From an uncultured Prevotellaceae bacterium (GTDB taxonomy: Bacteria; Bacteroidota; Bacteroidia; Bacteroidales; Muribaculaceae), in NCBI GenBank assembly GCA_900316835.1, contig ONEL01000022.1, positions 1-43,072 of the forward strand: a stretch of 43,072 nt of DNA, written 5' to 3'. The notes beneath the pieces were generated by a model. It ran no database searches. It saw nothing but the letters and a program-made list of their open reading frames with translations, and was not told the origin of the DNA. The stretch's first letter is position 1. Each line of letters begins with the position of its first letter. Shown in pieces: positions 9,247 to 17,238 of the stretch. The translations under genes were made by a program, and so were the position numbers.

Positions 9247-9591
9247 TTACAGGTTGAAGTAGTTGCTGCGGTCGAGGTTGCGGTAGGCGATGGCTTCCAT
9301 GATGTGGGGCTGGCGGACTTGGACGCTGGCGTCGAGGTCGGCGATGGTGCGGGCTACCTTGAGGATGCGGTCGTAGGCTCTCGCGCTCATGTTCATGCTG
9401 GTGATGGCTTGGCGCAGCTGGGCCATGCCCTCGGCGTCGGGCTCGGCGTACTGGTGCAGCAGCGAGGGGGTCATCTGGGCGTTGCAGTGCACGCCGGGGT
9501 GGTTCTTGAAGCGCAGGCTCTGGATGGCGCGCGCTTTGATAACGCGTTCGCGGATTGTGGCACTTGGCTCGCCTGGTGCTTTGCTCGACAA
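9247..9591 (-). pseudogene. comM: comM 3'-end duplicate, copy 1 (114 codons)
   Basis: This segment encodes residues 400-513 of ComM (from MSSKAPGEPS to the stop) with a single amino-acid difference (Ala to Thr near the start) from the intact gene at 19427-20968. By eye there are about a dozen nucleotide differences over ~340 bases, nearly all synonymous. Similarity stops sharply at 9591, in the middle of the gene, so there is no ATPase core, and no promoter is evident. The stop-codon context (TAA after FNL) is the same as in the full gene. It is a displaced tail of a comM allele, not an independent gene. It lies directly beside the tRNA-Met fragment. Confidence 0.9.
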
Positions 9592-9592
9592 T

Positions 9593-9623
9593 GCGGTAGA
9601 TTATGATATTTCTTTCTTGATCG
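9593..9623 (-). pseudogene. remnant of a rhuM start fused to comM tail copy 1
   Basis: The minus strand here encodes DQERNIIIYR, the same ten residues as positions 4-13 of the RhuM protein at 18409-19416. About 27 of 30 bases match by eye. The remnant joins the comM tail at 9591/9592 and is out of frame with it. In the intact locus rhuM lies immediately downstream of comM, so both genes contributed to this junction, with their order reversed. It is short, and the match rests on about 30 bases. Confidence 0.55.
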
Positions 9624-9767
9624 TGAACTATGAACTTTAAAAGTTGACTTCTATTATTAACCAAAGAAACAGTCGAGGTCGCAGGTCTTCGCCCCGTGAT
9701 TGTGTTATGCACAATGTCGTGAAGGAAGCTTCTCGTCCGTTATGCCGTGTTATACTTAGCTGATGCG

Positions 9768-11300
9768 TCAGAACCTTACTGGCAGTGTGTATTTCACATT
9801 CACTGGATTGCCATTTGCATCACGGCCAGGGTTGAAATTAGGTAACATTTTGCACACTCGCAGTGCCTCTTGGTCATGTTCCGGACTCATCGACTTGACG
9901 ATTTTGAAATTAGACAAACTGCCGTTTTTGTTTACTACAAATTGAACTACAACAAATCCTGATTCACCTGTGGGATTGTGCTTGTGGCTATTAATCAATC
10001 CCTGGATTTTGTTGTCACCTTTAGGGAACGAAGGCATAACAGGGGCTAAATCAAGGACTTTGTCGGAGGTTGGTTGTTGCTTCTTTTGTTCAGCTTTAAG
10101 TCTTTTCTCTTCTTCAGCTTTAAGTCTTTTTTCTTCCTCTGCTTTGCGCTTTTTCTCCGCATCTCTTGCCTGAGCCTCCTTAGCAGCAGCGTCGTCATAG
10201 TTGTCTTTTATATCATTTGTTGGTTCAATGGCTACATCATTTGCAGGCTCTTCATTTGCTACAGAATTAGAGTTTTGAGCAATATCAGTACTTGTTTCGG
10301 AGGCAGAGTTCTCTGCTTTGGAGCTTAAAGAAGCATCACTGGTATTCTCGATTTTGTCTGTAGTTTTTTCTCCCTTTGGCCATAGCATAACAGCAGCGCC
10401 AGCAATGGCGGCCAATATCAGCACACCACCTAGAATGAAAAGCCCTAAGCGGCTGCTCTTTTTCTTCTCATTGTCAACACGGCCATAATCATAACCTGCA
10501 GGCGGTTGCTGTTGCTGAGGCGGCATTGCAGGAGCGGCAGGAATAGGTCGGGTTGCGGGTGCCGGCTGGGGCACATTAGGTGCAGCTGGAGCAGGCTGTG
10601 GTATGTTTGGCACAGGAGGAGCTACAGGAATTGGCTGTGGCGCGGGTGCTGGCTGTGGCACATTGGGTATAGCCGGAGGAGCAGACTGCGGTATATTAGG
10701 TACTGGAGGTGTGGGTTGTGGTATATTGGGCACAGTTGCAGGAGCCTGAGGGGCACTGCCTGGCTGCTCGTCATTGGCAAGGTTGCTTATCAGTTGCCAT
10801 ACATCACTCACCGACTGTGGCCGTTGCTTGCGACTTGGCGACATCATCTTGCCGATGAGCTGTTGCATCATTCCGCTCACTCCAGCAAAGTCAAACGCAT
10901 TGTTGCCCGCCGATATGATGTCATCGGTCTCGGGTGGCTGTTTCCCGGTGAGCATATTGTAAAGCGTGGCACCTGCGCCATAGATGTCGCTCCATGGGCC
11001 TTGCGCAGCGACGTTTGCGGTCATCACTTCTAAGGGCGTATAGCCGGGATTGAAACTGTCGCCATCTTTTCTTGGATTTATCAGTCCAATCATGCCATTA
11101 CTGTCAACCACCACATTAGATGGAGCAATATTTAAGTGCAGCTTGCCGTTGGTGTGCTCAAACTGCAATGCGTCGAGCATCCGCACAAAGTAGTCCATTG
11201 CCAGTGGCTCACTCATAGCTCCACCGAGTCTTATCATTTCGCTCAACAACTCACTATTTGCCCCTTGAGCAGTAGGGGATATTCCATTATTCTGTGCCAT
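9768..11300 (-). CDS. pseudokinase-transmembrane-TonB fusion protein
   Basis: A 510-aa protein with four parts. Residues 30-175 resemble only the C-lobe of a Ser/Thr kinase: LHLNIAPSNVVVDSNG (55-70) replaces HRD...N with HLN, INP replaces DFG, and GPWSDIYGAGATLYNMLTGK (101-120) is kinase subdomain IX. The glycine loop and ATP-binding lysine lobe are absent, so it should be catalytically dead. Residues 180-265 are Pro-rich with repeated PNIPQP units. A transmembrane helix spans about 285-307. Then come a Lys/Glu/Ala-rich helical stalk (370-408) and a TonB C-terminal domain (430-510; ESGFVVVQFVVNKNGSLSNF). This topology puts the pseudokinase in the cytoplasm and TonB in the periplasm. It is transcribed divergently from the 11577-16103 operon from a consensus promoter. 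Domains are clear; the function is unknown. Confidence 0.85.
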   Translation of the reverse strand: MAQNNGISPTAQGANSELLSEMIRLGGAMSEPLAMDYFVRMLDALQFEHTNGKLHLNIAPSNVVVDSNGMIGLINPRKDGDSFNPGYTPLEVMTANVAAQGPWSDIYGAGATLYNMLTGKQPPETDDIISAGNNAFDFAGVSGMMQQLIGKMMSPSRKQRPQSVSDVWQLISNLANDEQPGSAPQAPATVPNIPQPTPPVPNIPQSAPPAIPNVPQPAPAPQPIPVAPPVPNIPQPAPAAPNVPQPAPATRPIPAAPAMPPQQQQPPAGYDYGRVDNEKKKSSRLGLFILGGVLILAAIAGAAVMLWPKGEKTTDKIENTSDASLSSKAENSASETSTDIAQNSNSVANEEPANDVAIEPTNDIKDNYDDAAAKEAQARDAEKKRKAEEEKRLKAEEEKRLKAEQKKQQPTSDKVLDLAPVMPSFPKGDNKIQGLINSHKHNPTGESGFVVVQFVVNKNGSLSNFKIVKSMSPEHDQEALRVCKMLPNFNPGRDANGNPVNVKYTLPVRF

Positions 11301-11332
11301 AGCAAATTATCATTAGTTGATTATTTATTTTG

Positions 11333-11363
11333 CAAATATAGTGACAACAACTTTAACTGCCAA
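11333..11363 (-). promoter_or_regulatory. Bacteroidetes-type promoter of the pseudokinase-TonB gene
   Basis: On the minus strand TATATTTG (11333-11340) matches TAnnTTTG. A TTG (complement of CAA at 11361-11363) lies 20 bp upstream as the -33 element. The start codon is at 11300, giving a leader of roughly 25 bases. Confidence 0.7.
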
Positions 11364-11465
11364 CTATAAATGTAACAAAAATTAAAAATAATTTTAATAC
11401 TGCTTATAATTTTATACAAAAAACATTCAAATCCTTACATAGTAACAACTCACAAGGCAAAACTC

Positions 11466-11496
11466 TTGCATATATTAGAGTTTGATATTATATTTG
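11466..11496 (+). promoter_or_regulatory. Bacteroidetes-type promoter of the 11577-16103 operon
   Basis: TTG at 11466-11468, a 20-bp spacer and TATATTTG at 11489-11496 fit the sigma-ABfr consensus. The first start codon is at 11577, so the leader is about 75 bases. It is the mirror image, with identical spacing, of the promoter of the divergent pseudokinase gene about 100 bp away. Confidence 0.7.
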
Positions 11497-11576
11497 CATT
11501 TAAATTGAATTTTTAGGTTAAAAACATGTTAGGAGTTACTTGAAAAGTAATCCTTCAAACTCGTTGATAAACACTT

Positions 11577-11984
11577 ATGGAACAATACGCCGAAATACTA
11601 TCAGCCGAGAAAATCCATGAAGCCGTTACCCAGAATCGATACACACATTTGATGCAGGCTGTGGTGGTGGCTGTGACGCGCTGCCAGGCATGGCGCATTG
11701 AGAATAACGCGCACAGTCCTTACAGCATAGAGCAACTCTCACAATATGCTATCGCTACCGACAAGGACCATCCCCTCACTGGCGACAGTTTTTACGTCGT
11801 TTCGATTGAGGGTGCCATAGGGTACTGCCCGGGTTTTGAGTATCAAACCATGTGGATGTTTGTGCCCATGGAACCATGCCCCTTGCGTGACTTCATGCAC
11901 AAGCGCTTTAACGAGATGAGCAAGGCTATCGCCGATATCTACAACACCTATCAGGCACAAGTGCAACAAAACACTAACCAGTAA
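11577..11984 (+). CDS. small uncharacterised protein, paralogue of 14814-15305
   Basis: A 135-aa soluble protein of no family I recognise. Its centre (PLTGDSFYVVSIEGAIGYC, then a short gap, then MWMFVPMEP) is clearly related to the centre of the gene at 14814 (PLSGTQFYMVSREGAIG, then KWILIPMEP), so the two are paralogues that diverged outside a core of about 45 residues. There is no signal peptide, so it is probably cytoplasmic, and the C-terminus is helical. It is the first gene of a rightward operon and is followed after 15 bases by the 933-aa exported protein. A chaperone or adaptor role for the large protein is possible but not shown. Confidence 0.8.
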   Translation: MEQYAEILSAEKIHEAVTQNRYTHLMQAVVVAVTRCQAWRIENNAHSPYSIEQLSQYAIATDKDHPLTGDSFYVVSIEGAIGYCPGFEYQTMWMFVPMEPCPLRDFMHKRFNEMSKAIADIYNTYQAQVQQNTNQ

Positions 11985-11999
11985 CACATTCCAACTACT

Positions 12000-14801
12000 A
12001 TGGCCATAATCTTTATAAAGAGCTTGTCAACACAGTCAAGCCTCACACGCAGGTTTTTTAGTTCGGTGCGCGCGTTAGGCGTGGCATTAATTGTGATTGC
12101 AGCACTATTGTCGGGTGTCGATGCCGATGCTCTCACGCGCAGCAAGTCCACAAAATATGGCACGCTCAGATACACTATCCACAATTTGAACGGTAAATAT
12201 AAGCCTGGTGAGCATTACAGTATTGTTGCCTCATTTACAGCTAACGATAATGTTATTGGCTCGCAAAAAAGTTTTATGATTGTCAAGGCGGGAAGTCGAA
12301 CGCTTTGCCGTCAAAAGGTTGTTGTGAAAAAGGACAGTAAGACTTCAGCCTCAGCAAGTTTTACCGCCCCCAGCGATGGTAGTCCACTGAAGATCTCCTT
12401 TGGTAATGACGGCAATGATGTGTTTGAGTCAATTACCGTCACCGCCATGAAAGAAGAGGTGGTGAAGCAAGAGGAGAAGGAAGAGGAGAAGGAAGTGCCA
12501 TCATCGACAATTGATGAGAACTCCAACAACGACACGGGTAATAGTGGCGACAACAACAGCGAAAACGCCAGCTATGATGATAACAACCCCAGCAATGATA
12601 GCGAAAGCACAGATGACGGCGAGGATGCCAGCGATGCCGAAGAAGAGAATTCAGCCGATGATATCAGTTCTCAGGACGATGGCTTTTTAGCTGGTCTTGC
12701 CGATAATGATGTGATAAAAGCGATTCAGGATTTTTGGGCCAATGACCCGCTGGGGCTTGACCGCGAGGCGACTCCCGAAGAGGCGGTAGGCATAGGTGCT
12801 GTAGCCGCAATCCTCTCCTTGTTGGCTGGTGGCGTAGGTGCGATAGGAGGCGGAATTGGAGGCATAGCTGGCGGAATAGGTGGCGGAGCTGGCGCAATGG
12901 GTGGTGGCATCCCCTCGGACTTGCCTCCCAACTTGCCCGAAGAATACGCTTTCGTCGATGATTACGATTGGGATAAAGAAAACGAAGAAGGTGGTGACGA
13001 TGGTGAGGACACCGAAGAAAGCTATGATGACCCTCCACAGGAGCCGGAAGAGGAACAGGATCCTGCCGATGATATCAACTCGCTAATTGACCAAAAGTAT
13101 GTGCAGCACAACCCCGATGGCTCTATCACTGTCACCGACCCTGTAGTAGGCAGCAAAAACACTTATGAGCCCGATGGCAATGGCGGATGGGACAACCCGT
13201 TGACGGGTGCTGGTTTTAACAGCGACTCCGAACTCTTGTCACACCTCGCGTCGCGCGACGAAAACCATGACGTTCTATTGAAAGACGCGCAACAAGCGAT
13301 CAAGAACCTTGAAGATCATCGCAAAGAGTGGGAGGAGAAAGTCAAGCAAGAGTATGACCAGAAAGCAAGCAAGGAATCGGATGAGTATCACAAATGGAAG
13401 GTAGAGCAAGAACAAAAGCTTGAAGATGAGATCAGAATGGAACACCGCATTGAGGAGCTGTCGAGCAAATTCCACGTCGAGCCCACAAAGGATGCCGTGA
13501 TGAAAGCACTCGCCGAACAACAGTCGAAGGACATGCTTGAGAGTTACGAACAACAGGCATACGCCGAAGAGTACGGCAAGAGTGAGCAATATTCCAAGAC
13601 TGTCAAGACTACAGCGGCGGTTGGCATGGTGGCTGTGCCGCTTGTCGCTGCCACCGGAGGAGCGGTACTGGGTACCGGCGCGCTCACCGCCGCCGAGATA
13701 GGAAAGGCAAAGTTAGTCTATGACGTTTACACTGTTTCTAAATCGGTGACAGAATTCAACGGAGAGGCCTTGCTGCACAACGGCGGCCTCAAGGATCATG
13801 CCTCGGCAACATTGTTAGGACTCGTTCATGGTGGTTTTGGCGTGGTACAAAACCATGTGGGTGTCATTGCCAGCAATAACACGATAGTCAATAACACCGT
13901 TGGCAAGTTCATCTTTAACACGTCTGTAGAAGGTGGGCTATATGTGGGCTCCGAAGTAAGCAAGGGCGCGCTATATAAGGGATACTCTGAATATGAGAAG
14001 ACAGGTGATTTTTACAAAGCACAGGAAGCGGCACTCAACAGTATCCCCGATAGTGCTAAATCGGGAGCCAAGAGTTTCTTGATACAAAAGAGCTTAGAAG
14101 GTGTTGTCAAGACAGGGTCGGCTTTAAAGGAGAAAATTTCGCCTTCAGGCACACCCTCTCAACTACAGAGCAAAATTAATTCGGCGAAAACCGATCTCAA
14201 ATACAAACAAGCACGCGTAGAAGGTGCCAAGACCCACCTTAATGACACACGAAACATGGCTGCCAAGCTAAAGGATGAGGCGGCCAAGAAGGCCGACATA
14301 GCCAAGACAGCAGCTGAAAAGTCGGACTTACAAGCCAAAGAAACTGCTAAGACTTTAAATAAATATAATGCTGCCAAGGAAAAAGTCAATGTCGCAAAGG
14401 AGAGTTTAAAAGCCGCTAAGACTGACGAAGCCCGAGCCGCTGCACAGAAGCATCTTGATAACATGGAGAAACAGGCAAAAGTCATTGAGCAGGAAGCACA
14501 CAATGCGCAAAAACAAGCCGAAATAGCAAGAAATGAAGCAGAAAAGGCTGCCAAGGTGGCCACGGAAGCACGGGCAGCATCAAAGGTTGCCGATTCCAGT
14601 GTGAAAGAAGCGCAGCACAATGTGAGCAAGGCTTCGGCCGACGAGCGTATAGCACAAGGCAAAGTCACTGCCGCTGAGAACAAAGCCAAAATGTATAATG
14701 CCCAAAGAGAAGAGCGCGTTGACTACGTCGCCGGTCTAGCCGGTTCCACTGTTGACAATGCCGAGCAGAATCTTAATAATAATGACAACAATTCTAAATA
14801 A
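12000..14801 (+). CDS. 933-aa exported multidomain protein with acidic linkers and Ala-rich coiled coil
   Basis: A hydrophobic segment at about 25-44 after basic residues looks like a signal peptide or anchor. Residues 48-150 form a beta-rich domain. Then follow an acidic Asp/Glu/Asn linker (150-228), a Gly-rich hydrophobic stretch (265-304; repeated GGGIGG-type units) that could sit in a membrane, and a second acidic linker (310-358). A short motif block PDGSITVTDPVVGSKNTYEP continues to GNGGWDNPLTG (372-403). A charged coiled coil (420-540), a hydrophobic region (545-580) and a mixed domain (580-705) precede a long Ala/Lys/Glu-rich coiled coil (715-915). I cannot assign a function. The build suggests an envelope-spanning structural or effector protein. 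It is flanked by the two small paralogues in one operon. Confidence 0.8.
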   Translation: MAIIFIKSLSTQSSLTRRFFSSVRALGVALIVIAALLSGVDADALTRSKSTKYGTLRYTIHNLNGKYKPGEHYSIVASFTANDNVIGSQKSFMIVKAGSRTLCRQKVVVKKDSKTSASASFTAPSDGSPLKISFGNDGNDVFESITVTAMKEEVVKQEEKEEEKEVPSSTIDENSNNDTGNSGDNNSENASYDDNNPSNDSESTDDGEDASDAEEENSADDISSQDDGFLAGLADNDVIKAIQDFWANDPLGLDREATPEEAVGIGAVAAILSLLAGGVGAIGGGIGGIAGGIGGGAGAMGGGIPSDLPPNLPEEYAFVDDYDWDKENEEGGDDGEDTEESYDDPPQEPEEEQDPADDINSLIDQKYVQHNPDGSITVTDPVVGSKNTYEPDGNGGWDNPLTGAGFNSDSELLSHLASRDENHDVLLKDAQQAIKNLEDHRKEWEEKVKQEYDQKASKESDEYHKWKVEQEQKLEDEIRMEHRIEELSSKFHVEPTKDAVMKALAEQQSKDMLESYEQQAYAEEYGKSEQYSKTVKTTAAVGMVAVPLVAATGGAVLGTGALTAAEIGKAKLVYDVYTVSKSVTEFNGEALLHNGGLKDHASATLLGLVHGGFGVVQNHVGVIASNNTIVNNTVGKFIFNTSVEGGLYVGSEVSKGALYKGYSEYEKTGDFYKAQEAALNSIPDSAKSGAKSFLIQKSLEGVVKTGSALKEKISPSGTPSQLQSKINSAKTDLKYKQARVEGAKTHLNDTRNMAAKLKDEAAKKADIAKTAAEKSDLQAKETAKTLNKYNAAKEKVNVAKESLKAAKTDEARAAAQKHLDNMEKQAKVIEQEAHNAQKQAEIARNEAEKAAKVATEARAASKVADSSVKEAQHNVSKASADERIAQGKVTAAENKAKMYNAQREERVDYVAGLAGSTVDNAEQNLNNNDNNSK

Positions 14802-14813
14802 CAACGACCAAAG

Positions 14814-15305
14814 ATGGAGGACAATAGCGATAATAATAAGATGACATTTGAGGAATTCAAATTCAGGTACGGGCACTACGACACCCTTATGAAAGCCTTG
14901 CTGGTATCGCTCGACATGGGAAACCTGGTGTGGGTTTCTAATGATGACGATAATAAGGCTTATGACCTGCTCGACATGTATCAATTTGCCCTTGCTCAAG
15001 ACAGCGAGAGGCCCCTGTCAGGCACACAGTTCTATATGGTCTCACGTGAGGGGGCTATTGGCTTGAGCGACGGACTTGAGTATAGGGTGAAATGGATCTT
15101 GATTCCCATGGAGCCAAGCAAGGAACGCACCTATCGCATCTTGCGATTGCAGGAGAAGATCGAGGAGATGCGTGTCGTGGAGCAGACCATCAATGTCTCT
15201 CTCAAGAAATACATGGCCATTGCGGCGCTTAAGGCAAGAGCACAGGCGGCGCATGCTTCCGCTATGCCCGGAACAACACCTCCACCCACACCAAATATGT
15301 ATTAA
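14814..15305 (+). CDS. small uncharacterised protein, paralogue of 11577-11984
   Basis: A 163-aa protein beginning 12 bases after the 933-aa gene. Its core (SERPLSGTQFYMVSREGAIG and KWILIPMEPS) matches the protein at 11577. It differs in a helical C-terminal half (residues ~100-145) and a Pro/Thr-rich tail (GTTPPPTPNMY). It has no signal peptide or membrane helix. The two paralogues bracketing one large gene suggest paired partners for that protein or a heterodimer. The family is unknown to me. Confidence 0.8.
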   Translation: MEDNSDNNKMTFEEFKFRYGHYDTLMKALLVSLDMGNLVWVSNDDDNKAYDLLDMYQFALAQDSERPLSGTQFYMVSREGAIGLSDGLEYRVKWILIPMEPSKERTYRILRLQEKIEEMRVVEQTINVSLKKYMAIAALKARAQAAHASAMPGTTPPPTPNMY

Positions 15306-15341
15306 ACCAGATTGTCCACACCACTAAGATAATAACACATC

Positions 15342-16103
15342 ATGCAGACAAATATGCAACCGCCCATCACACAACAAGAAAAAGGAGGCGTAGGCCAATT
15401 CCTCAAGAACTATTTAAAGCAAAGTCTGGAAATTGTCAAGCATCCTCTCAAACTGCTGCCCACCATCGTGCTGGGTGCAATTTGGATAGTGCTGGGATGG
15501 TTCTCCAGCAAGATGAAACTATCTATGCCGCTTGAGGTGGTGAGCTTTCTCACGTTCACGCAAGGAGGACTCTTTGGCGGCGTAATCGGCGCTGTGGGTG
15601 GAATTCTGGGAAAGGTGGTGGTAGCGGCTTTCCTCAATGCCGCCATTCTGCCACTCTTTGAAAAGAAGCCGCCATTCAGTGGCATTCAAGGCAGCATGCG
15701 GCACATTGTCGGCAGCATGAAGATAAATAGCGCAAGTGCAATGGCACCGCTGTTCTACGGCCTAGGCATTGCTTTATTGGTATACGGATTCATGAACATC
15801 ACCCAATCAGGAAAAAATGCCATGGTGGGCCTAGTTTCAGCAGTGATGCTCATTCAGGGCATAGGAAACCGAGGAGGTTTTGTGTGGGGCTTACTATTAA
15901 GCATCGCAAACTCTTCATCCAAGGGCAAGGTGCCACAGTTCGCCTCAATCACGCGATTCCTGCTGGGTATGTCATTAGGATTTACCTTAAGCGCAGGACT
16001 CAGCCTCGCCGGATTGCATTGGTGCTTTTGGCTAGCGATACCAATGCTCATAATTGGATTCATCTTCAGCATCTTTAAGAAAAAAGTAAATAATAGCATG
16101 TAA
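15342..16103 (+). CDS. polytopic inner-membrane protein, uncharacterised
   Basis: A 253-aa very hydrophobic protein. After a soluble Gln-rich N-terminus (1-17) and an amphipathic stretch there are about six membrane segments, including LLPTIVLGAIWIVLGWF (~38-54), a Gly-rich pair around GGLFGGVIGAVGGILGKVVV (~77-96), FYGLGIALLVYGFM (~138-151), and two at the C-terminus ending in FIFSIFKKKVNNSM. The Lys-rich end is probably cytoplasmic. It is the last gene of the operon, 36 bases after the second small paralogue. It may be the membrane base or export channel for the 933-aa protein; this rests only on operon context. Confidence 0.78.
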   Translation: MQTNMQPPITQQEKGGVGQFLKNYLKQSLEIVKHPLKLLPTIVLGAIWIVLGWFSSKMKLSMPLEVVSFLTFTQGGLFGGVIGAVGGILGKVVVAAFLNAAILPLFEKKPPFSGIQGSMRHIVGSMKINSASAMAPLFYGLGIALLVYGFMNITQSGKNAMVGLVSAVMLIQGIGNRGGFVWGLLLSIANSSSKGKVPQFASITRFLLGMSLGFTLSAGLSLAGLHWCFWLAIPMLIIGFIFSIFKKKVNNSM

Positions 16104-16245
16104 AACCCATCTGTGAGTTACTTATATCCTTAGAACTTCGATTTAATAAGTCCTTAGACTCATTTTAACCTTATTCATAACATAGCTGGTTAACAAGATC
16201 TGGTTTCGCGCCAGCTCTTGTCAGTTAACGCAATTATTCCTATTC

Positions 16246-16360
16246 AGGAATCTCGTCAATAAAGAGCACCCCATTATGCGCCAGGCTGATTTCCCCCAGC
16301 GTGGGATAACTGCCGCCGCCCAACCAGGGCAATGGCACAACTACACGATTATGTGGTGGG
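16246..16360 (-). pseudogene. comM: internal comM fragment (Walker B region)
   Basis: Translated on the minus strand, this reads [17 protein letters not shown] followed by VLFIDEIPE and a stop, closely matching residues 285-310 of ComM ([26 protein letters not shown]). By eye, nucleotide identity to 20046-20150 is about three quarters, so it comes from a more distant comM than tail copy 1. Both ends are ragged. The rest of the 16104-16481 gap shows no gene. Confidence 0.8.
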
Positions 16361-16481
16361 ATGTTGACTATTTATTTAAGCTAAATTCCTTCTAAAACTC
16401 AGTCAAATTCAACAATAATATTTCATTTTCGCTGAGTCTTGAAGTCTGTGATGGCATATTTTTCTTAAAAACAAAATATAT

Positions 16482-16513
16482 ATTGTATATATAAAATATA
16501 TTATATATCTTTG
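16482..16513 (+). promoter_or_regulatory. promoter of the toxin-antitoxin pair
   Basis: TTG (16483-16485), 20 bp, then TATCTTTG (16506-16513) matches the Bacteroidetes consensus, 26 bases before the antitoxin start. The spacer is a run of alternating A/T with self-complementary stretches, where an autoregulatory antitoxin could bind. Confidence 0.65.
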
Positions 16514-16539
16514 CAGTGCTATAATTAAACAAAGAAGAT

Positions 16540-16833
16540 ATGGAAACGATTATTAAACGGAAAAACATTGATTTGCCTATTGAAGTGCTGCAAAAACTTT
16601 CGCTGATGGCTGTGGCTCAAGGTCGTAGCTTGAAAGCCTATATTGAGCAGATTCTGATAAATAAAGCCAATAGCATATCAATCGAAGTGCATGAGAACCC
16701 ATCGCCCTCGGGTGATGAATGGTTTGAAAACGCCGACAACATGGAATCTGTCAACCGTGGCATCCAGGAAATGAAAGAAGGGCAAGGCAGAGCTTACACA
16801 ATGGATGAGATAAGAAAAAGCTTAGGCGTATGA
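16540..16833 (+). CDS. antitoxin of a YoeB/Txe-type toxin-antitoxin module
   Basis: A 97-aa protein upstream of the toxin, overlapping it by 4 bases (ATGA). The N-terminus (KRKNIDLPIEVLQKLSLMAVAQGRSLKAYIEQIL) looks like a ribbon-helix-helix or similar DNA-binding unit. The C-terminal 40 residues are charged and include MDEIRKSLGV, the kind of flexible tail that wraps a RelE-fold toxin. It is not a typical YefM (Phd fold) and I do not recognise the exact family. It should neutralise the toxin and repress the shared promoter. Confidence 0.8.
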   Translation: METIIKRKNIDLPIEVLQKLSLMAVAQGRSLKAYIEQILINKANSISIEVHENPSPSGDEWFENADNMESVNRGIQEMKEGQGRAYTMDEIRKSLGV

Positions 16834-17108
16834 AATACAAACTGATTCTCATGCCTGAGGCAGAGCGCCATCTGCAAGAGTGGCGTAAATTTGGCCAAAA
16901 GAAAACGCTACTTAAGATTGCCGCTTTGCTCGAAGAACTTTGCGAGCATCCCACTACCGGTACGGGAAAAGTTGAACAGCTAAAAGGTGACCTTGAAGGC
17001 TTCTGGAGCCGAAGAATAAACAAGGATTCACGACTAATCTACAAAATTGAGGAAGAAATCATCACCGTCTTTGTCGTCTCACTAAAGGGTCACTACGGTG
17101 ATAAATGA
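16830..17108 (+). CDS. YoeB/Txe-family mRNA interferase toxin (RelE superfamily)
   Basis: A 92-aa protein with the YoeB signature: EHPTTGTGKVEQLKGDLEG followed by FWSRRINKDSRLIYKI (about 47-81), and the C-terminal GHYGDK whose HY carries the catalytic histidine of this family. Toxins of this family cleave mRNA in the ribosomal A site. It overlaps the antitoxin by ATGA, indicating coupled translation. The pair lies between the internal comM fragment and comM tail copy 2, so it may stabilise the surrounding mobile region. Confidence 0.88.
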   Translation: MKYKLILMPEAERHLQEWRKFGQKKTLLKIAALLEELCEHPTTGTGKVEQLKGDLEGFWSRRINKDSRLIYKIEEEIITVFVVSLKGHYGDK

Positions 17109-17238
17109 CATGGTTTTTTAGCATATTATACTGTTGCCAAATAAGCACGAAATTTTTGCTTATTTGGCAAGGATTAAATATAGCACTGATTATCAGGGTA
17201 ATATTTGGGGAATTTAAGATGAAAGTATTAAATGTTTA

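Noticed and set aside
9154..9606. Long plus-strand frames opposite the comM tails and comM (for example rich in Gly, Val and Asp)
   Set aside because: They are antisense shadows of the high-GC comM coding sequence and repeat wherever a comM tail occurs.
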